Positions 34,722 to 47,900 of a stretch of 64,000 bases of DNA are shown one piece after another. A program made the translations under genes and the position numbers. The notes under the pieces were generated by a model. That model ran no database searches and was not told where the DNA came from. It was given only the letters and a program-made list of their open reading frames with translations. The DNA is from Sisyra terminalis (taxonomy: Eukaryota; Arthropoda; Insecta; Neuroptera; Sisyridae). The stretch lies in NCBI GenBank assembly GCA_958496175.1, contig OY292278.1, positions 23,560,001-23,624,000 of the forward strand. The letters run 5' to 3'. Each line of letters starts with the position of its first letter. Position 1 is the first letter of the stretch.

Positions 34722-35970
34722 ATGTGGATTATTGGCCGGTTTTGTCGGTTGTTGTTGATGGTGTCACTTGGAGTTGGTTCTTCGCCTGTGGAGGCGGTTC
34801 AACAGTCGATTTTGCACCACTCGGACGATGTGCGGGTGACAGATGAAGACATTCTTCCACATCATGGCCGCTGTGAACCGATCACCGTCCCTTTTTGCCT
34901 TGGCATCCAGTACAACCAAACCATAATGCCAAATATTCTTAAGCACACAAGACAAGAACAAGCCGGTCTTGAGGTCCATCAATTTTTCACCCTCCTCAAA
35001 GTCAACTGCAGTCCTGACCTCCAACTTTTCCTATGCAGCATCTATCTTCCTGTTTGCACAATCTTAGAGAATCCAATTCCTCCTTGTCGCAATCTTTGTT
35101 TAAGTGCCCGCAACGGGTGCGAATCATTAATGGTCAACTTTGGATACTCCTGGCCACAACAATTAGAATGTTCATCATTCCCTGAACCCCCGACAATGTG
35201 TGTCGGCGAAAACATAACATCCTCATCACCCACTCCAACTCCTTCAATTAGCCACCACGAATTACCCTCAGTTCCTGGCTACCCTCCCGTTAGTTTCCAA
35301 CCTAACATTAACGCCGCGCTGGATTTCGATAGGTTCCCAATGATTCGCGGTGCTCGTGACTATGGTTTTGTATGTCCTGTCCAATTTAAAGTTCCCAAAG
35401 ACCTTGATTATTCCCTCAAAGTCGGCAATAAAGTCGTGAAAGATTGTGGAGCACCATGCAACTCGATGTTCTTTAATGAAACCCAAAGAAAATACGCGAA
35501 AATCTGGGTTGGAATCTGGGCAGTTATATGCACAGTAAGCTGCTTGTTTACGGTGCTGACATTTTTGATTGATAAAGAAAGATTTCGATATCCGGAAAGA
35601 CCAATTATTTTCTTATCGATTTGCTATTTGATGGTGTCAATCGCGTATGTAATTGGTTTTATTGCGGGCGATTCTATTGCGTGTCGCGAACCATTCCCTC
35701 CGCCTGTAAAGTTAGAAAGGATTCAGATGGTCAGCACGATAACTCAAGGGACCAAGAACGAAGCATGCACCATTATCTTCATGATGCTGTACTTCTTCAG
35801 CATGGCATCGAGTATTTGGTGGGTGATTTTAACTCTGACATGGTTTTTGGCCGCGGGATTGAAATGGGGCCATGAGGCGATCGAAGCCAATTCCCAATAC
35901 TTCCATTTGGCCGCCTGGGCTGTTCCAGCGATCAAAACTGTGACGATTTTAGCGATGGGACGCGTCGAAG
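34722..35970 (+). CDS. frizzled coding exon 1 (signal peptide to TM4)
   Basis: Encodes residues 1-416 and the first base of Gly417: signal peptide, cysteine-rich domain, linker and TM1-TM4. The donor is GTCGAAG|GTAAGA, phase 1. The frame remains open for another 100 codons into the intron (to 36272), but that extension has no Frizzled similarity. Confidence 0.95.
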
Positions 35971-38900
35971 GTAAGACTTATTCAAGACAAAATCGAACTC
36001 GAGTTATTTTTAGACTTCCTCTCTCTGGTGAAGTCGGATGGCTTCAAAGGCTACCAATACGGAAACAATTAACAGCTTTTCTTTTATCCAAATGTAAATT
36101 GTTTATGAAATTCAGAAATAAATATCAGCCATTTTGTTCACTTGATTCCGATGGCTTTTTGGTTGCAGGTAGAATTTGGAGATCACACATCTTCAACCGA
36201 ATAAAAAAATGGCATCTCTGTTGGAAGGCCTTAGAAATATTCAATATAGAAAAAGATTCGGCATTCCAATAAAATGTAATATGAAATACTGTTCAGTTAG
36301 CAAGATAAAAACGCGGATCTATTATCTCACTTGCTCATTGAATCCAGCAAGTTGATATCTCTTTTTGACTTATAGAGGGAATATTAAGTTGCACATGGAT
36401 CGTTTTTTCGAACCGGTTTTACGTTATAAATTTATTATAATTTAACAAGAAGAAAAAAGAATATTCAAACCTATAATTAACGCTGATAACTAAGCTTTTC
36501 TTTTCCATTTGGTGAAAAGTGTTGAGTTTTGCGCGGCCTTTGAGGCCGCTTTCTTTTTAGAAAAATTCCACATTTTCCTTCATGATGCCCATAACGGTTA
36601 ATTGGATCATTGCAGTGTTGAGGATCTTGCAGTCGAAAGAATTGCAAGAGAGTGGAAAACTGGTCACGAAGAGAAAATAAGGCTGTTTTTTAAATAAGTT
36701 TCCGAATACTTGGAAAAAATCAGAGCAATATTTTTTTAAATTTTTCCCACTATGCGTAAAAGGAAATGTTTTCTTCTTGGATTGCTCTGAGGCGGAGGCA
36801 TGTGGAATACAAAAGGGAAGGGCCTTGATCTTACAATTAGATTTCTATGGCGATAAAGTGGAAGAACGAGTCCTATCATCTTGGGTTCGTTTATCGATTA
36901 TTTATTATAGATATGGTCGGGAATGGTCGTCAAATTCCTCTTGATTTAAAGCCCATAAATAGTCGTAATGAAGCCATTTGGAAAATTTAAATTTATAAAA
37001 AAATCACTTTTATCGAAGGTACCGTTATTTTTTCTCAGTCTTGATGAGAAAAAAGTCGAAAATTATAGCTTACAATCAAAACACCAATTAATTAGGCAAT
37101 CACACGAATTTCCTATTTATTCGACGTTGATTGAATCTTGTTTTTTTTTTTTTTCGAAGAGAATGGTATTCTCTAAAACTCCGAGTCTAAATAAGATCGT
37201 TTATATTAAAGAATAGAAAAATATTTAGTCGAAAAAAAATGATGACTTGTAAGTCTTATAAGAATTTAATTGATGCAATCAAGGCTATTTATTCTGAAAA
37301 AAAATCAGCAATTTTTTTTAATTGAAAAATTTTTGGACGAAAATGCGTTTACTTCGTGACGAGAGATCGTTGAACTTAGAAATATCTTATTTTTGGTTGA
37401 AATTCTTCGAACTTCAACAAAAATGCCCGTTTCGGGTTTGGAAATATTTTTATATGGCAATAATCTAAAACTAAATAATTAATAAATTATCCGACACCAA
37501 CGAAATCATTGTCGGATCAAAACATCAAGTTAAAATATTGGACAGATGTTTTACTAACTTCATCAGAAAAACGAAATAATATTATATCTGCCTCATTTGC
37601 GTATAAATTTTTAATTAATTCACAAATTAAGAAAGTTACTTTTCGAGGCAAACAGAAGCTCAGTAATTGAGTTGAAACTTTCACTACTACCAATCGATTT
37701 CTTGTTCGAAGAAAATTCTCTGAATTGGTGTAAAGGGTAATTTTCATGAAGGTCGACGGGAAAATTGATTTGCTATCTTTTTCATACATTTTTGATAGTA
37801 TCTTTCAACCGAAAAAAAATAGGATTAAAAGAGTACTTCATTATCCTGATCGTTAATCTTTTCCTGGAAAATAAATTGTTTCATAAAATCTCGGAAAAAA
37901 ACTTTAACTAAGAATCTTTGAAAATAAAACAGTTATCCTTTGATTTCTTGCTTTATTTTTCTATTTGGCTGTTGGAAATTTATCAAATTGACATTAATTT
38001 TTCCTACTCATATTTGTACATTTCACAACGCAACAACTCTGATTTTCGTTTAAATTTATTTATTTTCATTACATTTATTAAAATGAAACAAAATAAAAAT
38101 TCCCACATGTATTAGCTTACGATTTCATTAATTGTAGCTTCCTTTAATGTTTAACTGAACACTGGGATCGCTTGTGTCGATTTGTTTTCCCCTTCCACGG
38201 TTTCACACAGAACAAATTCTTCTAATATGGTAAAAATTGTGTCGTCTTCCTTTTAAATTTGCATTTATACGGTTAAAAATTCTGAAAAAGTTTAAAGGGA
38301 TAAAACCTTAAAATACTTTAATTAAAAACTGTCTGCAATAAAATAAGTCGTATAGCTTTTGAGATACTGAATTATTTTTTTCACATTATTTTTCGAACTT
38401 TAGCGATCTCAAATATTTAAAAAAATAAATAGAGTAGGGCGTTTCAAATCACACACAATAGATTTAATAGTAGACAATAATGTTCACTGCCTAAATGCTT
38501 CTATTTTTTGGCAACTTTAAAATTATAGAGATACTATACGAGAATATAGCCATTCAAATACAGGGCTCTTGGACTTAGGACCATACAGAAAGTTATGTAT
38601 ATTATATACATTAGAGCAGCGGTTCCCAACCGTATACCCACGGGCACCATGGTGCCCGCTAACCATTTTACATGTACTTGCTGTTGAATTACTAGGATAA
38701 AAATATTAAAGCTTTTTTTACTTTTTAAATGTGTCATTAACAATACGCAACAATAAGTTTATTTTGAAAAATAAATATTGCTCGGTTTACGATTCGACTT
38801 ACATCCGAGAATGTGCTCTTATGCTCAAAACGGGTGGTGAATCCAGGGAAAGTCAGGGAATTTCATTAAATCAGGGAAAAAGCCTAGGAAATTGAATTGA

Positions 38901-41900
38901 AAAAAAATCTGTACATTTTTATTTTTTTCGCAATTTGATTAGTACTTAACAAGGAGAGTACAAGATCTTGGGATCATGGGTTTTGTTCAAATTTTGTAGG
39001 ATGGTAGATTTATTTTCCTTGTTGATAAAGATATACCATTATACTACTCAACAACTTCACTGCTCAATAATTTTTTTGATATTTGTAATTGAAGATGCAA
39101 GTTCGAGTCCGTGGAAAGTGAATATTTTTTTTATTGTTATGTCTATTTTAATATATAAAGATACATCATGGAGTTGAAATAAATTGGAAATTAAATGTCT
39201 TTAACGTCTAGAAACCTTAATACTACAGAACTGAATTTAACGAGTCATTGCATCTTTAAATATCTAAAAAATTATTTAGCTGTCACCCCTACAAACCATA
39301 TATCTTCATCAACAGTAGACTAAATCTACCATTCTACAAAATTTGAACGAAATCCGTGACCCCAAGACCTTCCACTCTCCTTATTAGATTTAAAAAGATG
39401 TATACGTCATCGAAAACAAGCATATTATGTATGAAATCAATACTAGGCTGTCCAGCGGTCAGGGAATTCCAGAAAGTCTGGGAATGACAGTAAATTTGAA
39501 CTTTTTTCTGAAAGAATAAGTCAGGGAATTTAAACTTTTTGCTAAAATAAATTTTGGGGTTCATCATCGGTTACGCATGATTTTTACTGTCGTGCTTGTG
39601 TGATAATAAATTTGAATATTTTACGTCGCTTAAATTTGCTAAAGAATGCATAGTTAAAAAGAAAATCTAGAGTAAAAGAATAAAAATAAATTATCATTGC
39701 GAATCCCAGAAAATTGCTCGAACTTGAATAAACATAAAATCGAAAGTCACTTCGGAACTAGAAGTTTGATAGAAATTTTTAGTCAGGGAATTTGACATTT
39801 GGGAACTATGTAGGCACACATATAATTAATTCAAAGAATGTACAGTAATACCTCATTAGACGTTAGGAATGTGTCACTAAAGAACCCTACGCTATCTGCA
39901 TTAACGTTAACGAAGGCAGAAATATACGCGATGAATATATAGGTTACCTAAATTGAAAAATATACTCTGTTTGTTTTTTTTTTTTATTAATTGGTAGTAC
40001 ATTTGTAAACAGCTTTTTTTGACAAAATTTTAAGTTTAACATGGGTACGTTTCTATGAATTACAAATTTTCGGTTAAACAAATGCAATTAAAGTGACAAG
40101 ATGTGCCGTTTTTATTTTCTTTACTAGAATCAACTAGAATGAATCAAGGGTCGATTGCGATGCTACCTTGGATTTTTTCTTTTCTCGTAATAGTTTCACT
40201 ACATATATGTTAAGCAATCATGTTATAGCGAGGTATCGTTAACAGAGGTAACGTTAAGTGAGGTATTATTCTATATGAAATTGTTTTATTTTATGTTCAA
40301 TTAGTGGTGAATTTACAAATTTGCCGCCTCTACTTTGTAATTATATTAACTACATTTATTCTATCAATGGAATCGCAATTTGTGCTTTATTATTACATCA
40401 ACTTTTCCTGTGATTAGCAAATTTTTAAGCCAAAGTTGCCGCTCTAGGCTACAGCCTGTTGGTAAATTCGTCACTGGTTACAATCATCATATACAACTCG
40501 GGAAGTTGAGGAATTTTATTTTTTGAAAATTTTTGGATACCATACTGATTATAATTAGGTACCAAAAAAAAATAAGCTGTTTATATATTCTAGCCTGTGA
40601 AAAAAGTCATAAAATTCATTTTAAATTTCGATGACTTTATGAGAATGTTCCCTTAACTAAAAAACCAAAATTTCTCTGAATTTCAACACATTACACATAA
40701 TCTATTCCATATGTAATCATTTGACGAAAAAAACTTCCATAATTTCCCACACAGAAACATAAATTTTTTCGATTCCCCAAAAATCCGCTTGGCATTCTTC
40801 AAAATAAAAAATTACACATCTTCCATTGCCTGTCGGGAAAAATTAACAAATAAATCCAAACCGTAAAATACGAAGATATTTATAAGTAAAACAGCCTTGA
40901 ACAACAAGACAGTCTTAAGCTCTCTATGTATAATTCGAACCTGTTTTCTAACTTCTCACAGACTAATTTTATATTTAGAAGTTTGATATTTAATTAAGAA
41001 TTCAAAAAAAAAAGTATAGAAAAGCAAACATTTTCGTCCACTAATTGAATGATAAATAAGTGTTTTAGAATCCAATTAGCGATGCAACGATTTTTAAAAG
41101 CACAAACCTCATCAACTAAAACCAAATAAAAGCGTCTAGCCAAGATAAAACTTTCTCATCATAACAAAGTTATATAACAAAAATTATATTACAATGCAGC
41201 TATGAATGGAATACTTGAGCTTTTTGCTCTTATGAAACTCATTTTGCAACTACAGCTTTTGTTAGTAGCAAACTTGTTTATAAAATGGCGCCGTTAGCAA
41301 TTTAAATTTGATTGAACAATTATGTCTTCGCTTTAACCATTAAATTAGTGCAATTTTTGCACTCACCTGCCTGAATTAAATGAACAACATGATTTTTTTT
41401 CCAAGTCTGCAAACAAAAAATCAATGAATACCCATAATATTTTTTTTCAATGAAAACGCAATTGAAGGAAAAATATTTCCCTGATAATTTTCCGAGTTGT
41501 TAACTTGCATTATTCAAAAATCAATTATTACGGTTATATAATTATTCAAAATCGGAAATTGTATTTTAATATTTTTCAACGGAAATTGGTTGGAACATGA
41601 GAAAAAATATGAGCCGAGGTATGGAAATGAATTGGAATTTTTCACACGTTACTTAATTTTAATTTGATTTACTGTAAAAATTGATAACATTGGATTTAAA
41701 TCAATCAGAAAAACAATTAACGTTAATTTTCAATAATTGAGTGTCTTTATCAATTATTAGTTTCAACACTGTCCACCAATAAAACTGTATTTATTAAAAC
41801 CCAAATCGTTAACTTTTAATGTAGTTTCCAAGAAAGAATTTAAAAAAAAAATATTTATGATTAATTTTCTATATTTGGTATACTTTCATGAAATAAAGTG

Positions 41901-44900
41901 AGCTAAACTTCATGCTCTTAAGTTGATTTCACAAGGAAAAAAGTATGAATTTTTGCTTTGTGTACCAATTGCTAAAAAGATTATAATATTTTCATTATAT
42001 GATTATTACCAACAAAAACGATTTACTCAAGTTCAACGGTGATTTAGAAAATTTAATGAATTTGATTGTTGAATTTCGATTGGACGACTTTTCGCAAGAA
42101 TATTTTAACCAACCATAAACTAAAATTTAAGATACTGACTTTTTTAACCGGACAAAACAGAACACCATAAATATAGCTTCAAGCAAGTGTGTCGTGTTTT
42201 TAGAAATTCACGAATTTTAATAAATACACTGGAAGATACGTATACATCTGAAAAATTAATTTGGAACCAACTATAAGTTATTCTATTTCATATTCAGGAC
42301 TGTCAAATATACTTTTAGAAAGTATTTACAATCTAGATCCTAGATAAGTTACTTTGGGTATCTAGTTACTCTTAAAAAAGGAACCTAAATACTTATTTTA
42401 AGATACTTGAACTCTCTTAATTACTTTGTATTCTACGTGTGTACTAAATTTCGTAACCTATTAGGTGAAGTTCTTAGGGAATTTGATATTTTTTTTTCTT
42501 TATTAATGTAGAAAAAAGGAAAGTATGTATGTCTAATTCCTTGTAAACCCAACCCACTTAAGAAACAATAGAATATTAATATAAAAGGTATCTATTAAAT
42601 TTTATAGAACTGAACAAAGTAAAACTTTAATTGAAATAGAAAAATATATACAAACATCAAAACATACCAACAGTTAATTTTAATTAAAAAAAAAAGTTAA
42701 AATTTGTCAAAACAAAAAAAATCTCAAAACTAACATTGTTTTGTACAACCAGTAGTTAGGTACCCCATTTTACCATATTGTTTACCTAATACTTTATTTT
42801 TTGTTATCTTGGATTTTTAATACTTTTTTTGGTATATAAGATACTTTACAGTATCTAAGATACTTTTTTTAAGTCGCAAAATACAGTTCTTTTTAAAAAG
42901 TATCTAAGATACTAATTATTTTTTGCCAAAAAATAAAGGAACTAAGATACAGTAAGCTAGACACTTTTAAGTAACTCAGTTATTTCAAAGTAACTAAGAT
43001 ATTTTTTTCTGACAACTCTGTTCATATCTTTAAAAAATAATTTTGGGTATTAAATGTTGCATGCAATGAAGGACTTTACTACTTTGTAAAAATTTATTTT
43101 TTTTCGGGGAATAAGTTATAACCGTTCTTGTTTTATAACTAGAGTTCTTAACATAATTTGCACCATCATAATTATAAAACATTAATTTACAATACTTTAT
43201 TATTATTTTAACTTCGTTATAAATTCAAATTAGTGAATATTTAAAAGAATAGTTCTAGATAACTATGGTAAAAACCGCAACCGACTTTCGTTACAAAAAT
43301 CGTAACGCCAAATCGTTTTTCCCTCGCATGCTACACCTAAAGAAGTATATACTTCAAAGAAAACTGGAAATTCATGAAAAAAAAACATTCTGACGAATTT
43401 ATATACACCTCCTTTTTATAAAAATTCCCTTGTTCTGTTTTGTCCTTCAAAATCATTAGAAGTAAAAGTTTTGAATTGCATTTAAATTTGGAAGTACGAT
43501 TTATAAATAATAATCAAGAAAAATCACAAACTAATTCGATTCTTTTCGGAGTTTATGAGAACTTTGGACGTCCGCGAGAAGCTAGGGAGATTTTCCAGAA
43601 ATGACAGTATCGAGCATTAGAAATAGGGGAGGGTACCAAAAAAGCTAATGTCTTTTCAGGACGATCCTATCTTTGCTCCTATTTTCCATGGGTTTGTTTT
43701 TCTTTTCTGATATAATGTTATGAATACGAGTATATACTTCTTTCAACGAAAGAATAACAGTAAATTAATTCAATGAATTCCTACTAAATTCTTTTGTGTA
43801 ATTCCTTGATTCCTGCGGAGATAACTTATTTAAGAAAGTAATACGCATATATTTTGCAAAAAAAAAACGTTTCTTTTTTTTGTTGTGAAAGATGATACAT
43901 TTTTATCATCATTTTTTTTACTTCTATTGTATTACGCTTAAATTTGCACTTTGCATGCTTGCTAACATAACATGCATCTTGTCATTTATGATGCAACAGC
44001 AAATTTAGATCCAGACTATATTGCAAATTCTTCAAGAAGAATAATTAATAAACAAAACCTTTATTAATTGAAGTGTATAAGTAATCCTTGCTAAACTAAA
44101 CCTGCTTAGACTCATGTCCCTTTTAGAACCGTCAAATCTGGCAACGTTGCATTTTTTATTTTGTTTTTAATTTAATTCGCGATTTTTTTGTTATTTCAAA
44201 TCTAATATTATTCAATTTTCTCTTTTGTTGCTACTTTTTCATTATGGTCCGATTTATTCGCGATTAAAATTAAAAACAAAGTAGAAAATGCAATGTTGCC
44301 AGATATTGAGGTTCCTAAAAGGGACATGAGCCAATAATTTCTATTTATTTTTAACGATTCGTTTGTAATTAGCCAAAACGTACAAATAATAAATAAACCA
44401 AAGGATCGTCTTAAATGGTTATTTCGGTTTCGGTTGAAAAAACGATCGTACACTTGATTCATTTAAGTCTATTAATAAACTAATTAGTTTAAAACAAAAT
44501 AAATATTTATAGGTTTCGATTAATGTTGCACTGTTATCATAAAGGGGGTCAAGGCAATCACTTCTAATAAATATTTCCAAGAAATCAATTTTTTCATCCG
44601 CATCTCTGCCTTTGTCTTCGATCCGGATCAATTTCCTTGATCGAACCAAGCCACGGAATCCGATCGTTTACACATATAATATTCAGTGCATATGAATTAT
44701 GCACGCTACTAATTATGCAATGTCCAATTCATATAATATATATTTTTTATGATTTTATAATCAAACAGCTCTACGTTATGTAAATCTTACTTTACACCAC
44801 TATCTCGTATTTTCTTGGATAAATATTCCCATAATGAGACTATGTAAAATTGTTAAGTAACACTGTGTCGCCTCCAACGGAAAGATAAGACGACAAATTT

Positions 44901-47900
44901 CCGTGTTTTACAATTCAAATATTTACCAACTAGAGAACCAACACGTTTTTTTTCTCATCTGGTAGTCTTTACACTCATACTCAACTGCTTGTTTGTTAAA
45001 AATTTCAATATTTAAATATTTAATCCTAGTTCTCATATAAAAAAAATTCTGGTAATTCTATTTTAACGTAGAAGATTTTTCAAGTGTTAAAATGATTTAT
45101 TTTCATCCCTCGCCACCACATTGATAATAAAACATAGAAAAACCCATAAAAGCGATTTAAACCAAACTCGGGGGGAAAATTGTGTCCCGATCCCCAACCA
45201 CCCTTGGACGATTTTTGCTTCATAATTTTCGATAAAAAAATGAATAAAAGCTGCATTATGTCTCTTTGCCAATCTCACCCCTCATTTAATTCTTAGTGTG
45301 GCACTATCATCCAAATTTTTCCAGAGGTTTATTATCATATTCTGCACCCTTCAATTAAGAACAAACCGCGTGCCGTCAGTGAAGTCTCTTTATGTTTGCA
45401 TCCCCTTTCATAGGGGTTGTCTTTTTGAACAACGCAACAGGGACGTTTAACTCCCACGGGCCAAATGTGACACAACTCATACATAAATAGAGTGTTTGTC
45501 TGCATTGCCTCAAAACTATCGAGGGTAATAATGCTTCCTAGTACAATTAAACATATTTCAATCGTTGACATTTTTCTTTATTTGCAAATTTTATAATAGT
45601 AGTTGAAATTTTTGACATTGTTGTCTTACATACCAATGAGTAACTGCAGCTTTATTAAAAATAATTTTTGTCTGCATTAAAATGTGGGTATTAGTTAGTT
45701 TTTAACTAAAACAATTTTTAAAATTATACTTCTTTAGGCAAGTAAATTGTATTACGGATTTTGTGCTGAAAGTTTGGGCTGTTACGTTAATTGTATATAT
45801 TTATAACACACTGTACTGTAAACAAGAAACCGCACTAGAAGCACTGATCTGTATAAATGGATAGCGCACTGTACAGTAAACGACAAACCGTACTGGAAGC
45901 AACTGTCAGCGCCGTCTACGTAGGCACTAATTTGAAGTGAACTAAACGAAATACAACAGTGCCTGTGTCGGAAGCGTTGGAAGAAAGATTTATATACAAA
46001 AGTATCTCCTCTTTTGTGAGAGTAACTGAAACAAATGGTTAAATGCAAGCGCTTATATGTGCTTATTTGTGTAGGCTGGCGCTCATCGCCTTCTCAATTG
46101 CCTCAATTGCCTTCTGTTGTTTTTAGGAACCATAAAAATTGTGCTCTCTCAGATAGCGCTTCGTATATCATACTAGATTCTTTTTTTATTTTTTTCTTAT
46201 TTCCATTTCACGTTATACGCACGGTCTATCCATATATACAGATCATAGATAGTGCACTAACTAGTAAATGAGAAGTCGTGCTAGATGCAACTACGCATGT
46301 GCCCAATTGGGTAACTTCTAGTATAAGTAAAATATTAACAAAACCAACTACGCAAGATAATGTATGTGTTTTATAAAATAAATCAAATTCAGAGATTTAT
46401 GTCATAAAAATCAACTGCAATATAAGTTTGCGACGTTTCGCTATATTTAATAGCTTCTTTAGGCTCTGTATATAACAAGAACAATACATAAAAATTAAAG
46501 ATATTAAACTATTAAGGATTATAGAAATTATCAATGATCATACCTCTAATTATTTAATTAATACCTCCAAATGCTCTAGCATTTAAGAAATTCTATTAAT
46601 AGTTTAATAGTATAAAATTAATATTGCAGTTGATTTTTGATGATCTATCAATCCTCTAATATTTATTAAAATTTAAATATATTAGCCAAGCCAACGACGC
46701 GAGATAATGTTTGTGCTATTTTAAAACAAAAACTAATTTTTAAGTTTTGAAATTTTTTAAATTAGTTTTCCGTTTCCTAACAATGATTAAACTACTCTTT
46801 TAAATAATTTAAATTTTTTTGAAACTTTAACTAAGTTATATTAGTTATAAAATACTTTAAATCAATGTTGGTAGGTTAATGTTGATATGTAATATTTTGA
46901 CAAAGACAGAAAAGAAAGAATATAAACGCAAACGTGAAAGAAAACCAATTATAATAATCATTATTTCAAATTTGAATTTACTGATGGTTGTCATTTGTTT
47001 CAACAGTCAATTTGATATCATTCAATAGTCAATTGTGTCAGGACCTGTGAATATTTCACGGGTAGCTACTGGTATTTTATAGTTGTAATGATTCAAATTC
47101 TGTATAAAGCTTTATTTATAAAACATGAACGGTTGAAACTTATTCCCCGAAAAATGTTGATTTTTACGAAGAAATGTTTTCTCAAGTGCGTCCATTAGTA
47201 GACACGCATTTTTTTTATGAACTCGACAACAGGTTTACAGTTGCAATTATTACAATACAAATTTGCAATTCTCGTTATTCTTCATTATAGTTAAATTTGA
47301 CTGGAAAATATTTTTTTCGCTAACTTTGAACAGTTATACTATTTATACAATATGTAAAATATATTGTAGTCTTATTTATGATATGTTATATAATTTTCGT
47401 GAATCGTCACATAGCAGTTACGGAGCGATCCAATACTACTTGATGATCACTGATTGCTTGGCAATCGAAATACAAATCTGGGCAATACGGCAATAATTCA
47501 TTTGTTTGAACTTTTGTTTACATTTATGTTTATAGTTTGCTATGGTAAATTATGATATAGAAATAGGATCACAATATATTTTACACATTGTATTAAAAGT
47601 TTGCCTGTATTATGAGTTATTATGTAAAATCTTGTTGAAAGGAATAATCATTAAGTTTTAATATAGATAAAAAACTTTTTAAAATTAATGGATTCCTAAG
47701 CTTTGAAATTCTTTAGATGTTTCCTTGTGAAATAATTTAGGATCGTGCTGTATTTATTTTAGTTATTTATTCCTGTGGGAAGATTTTAATTTCGACCCTC
47801 ATACATTTAAGCCAAGTCATAAATCTTCTCAACAGTGCAACAGAAAGAGATCAAATATAACACAGATGCCCTCAATAATCCGATCGGATCAAGTTGAATT

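Noticed and set aside
34764..35935. Several open frames on the minus strand opposite frizzled exon 1
   Set aside because: Shadows of the Frizzled coding frame, with no independent features.
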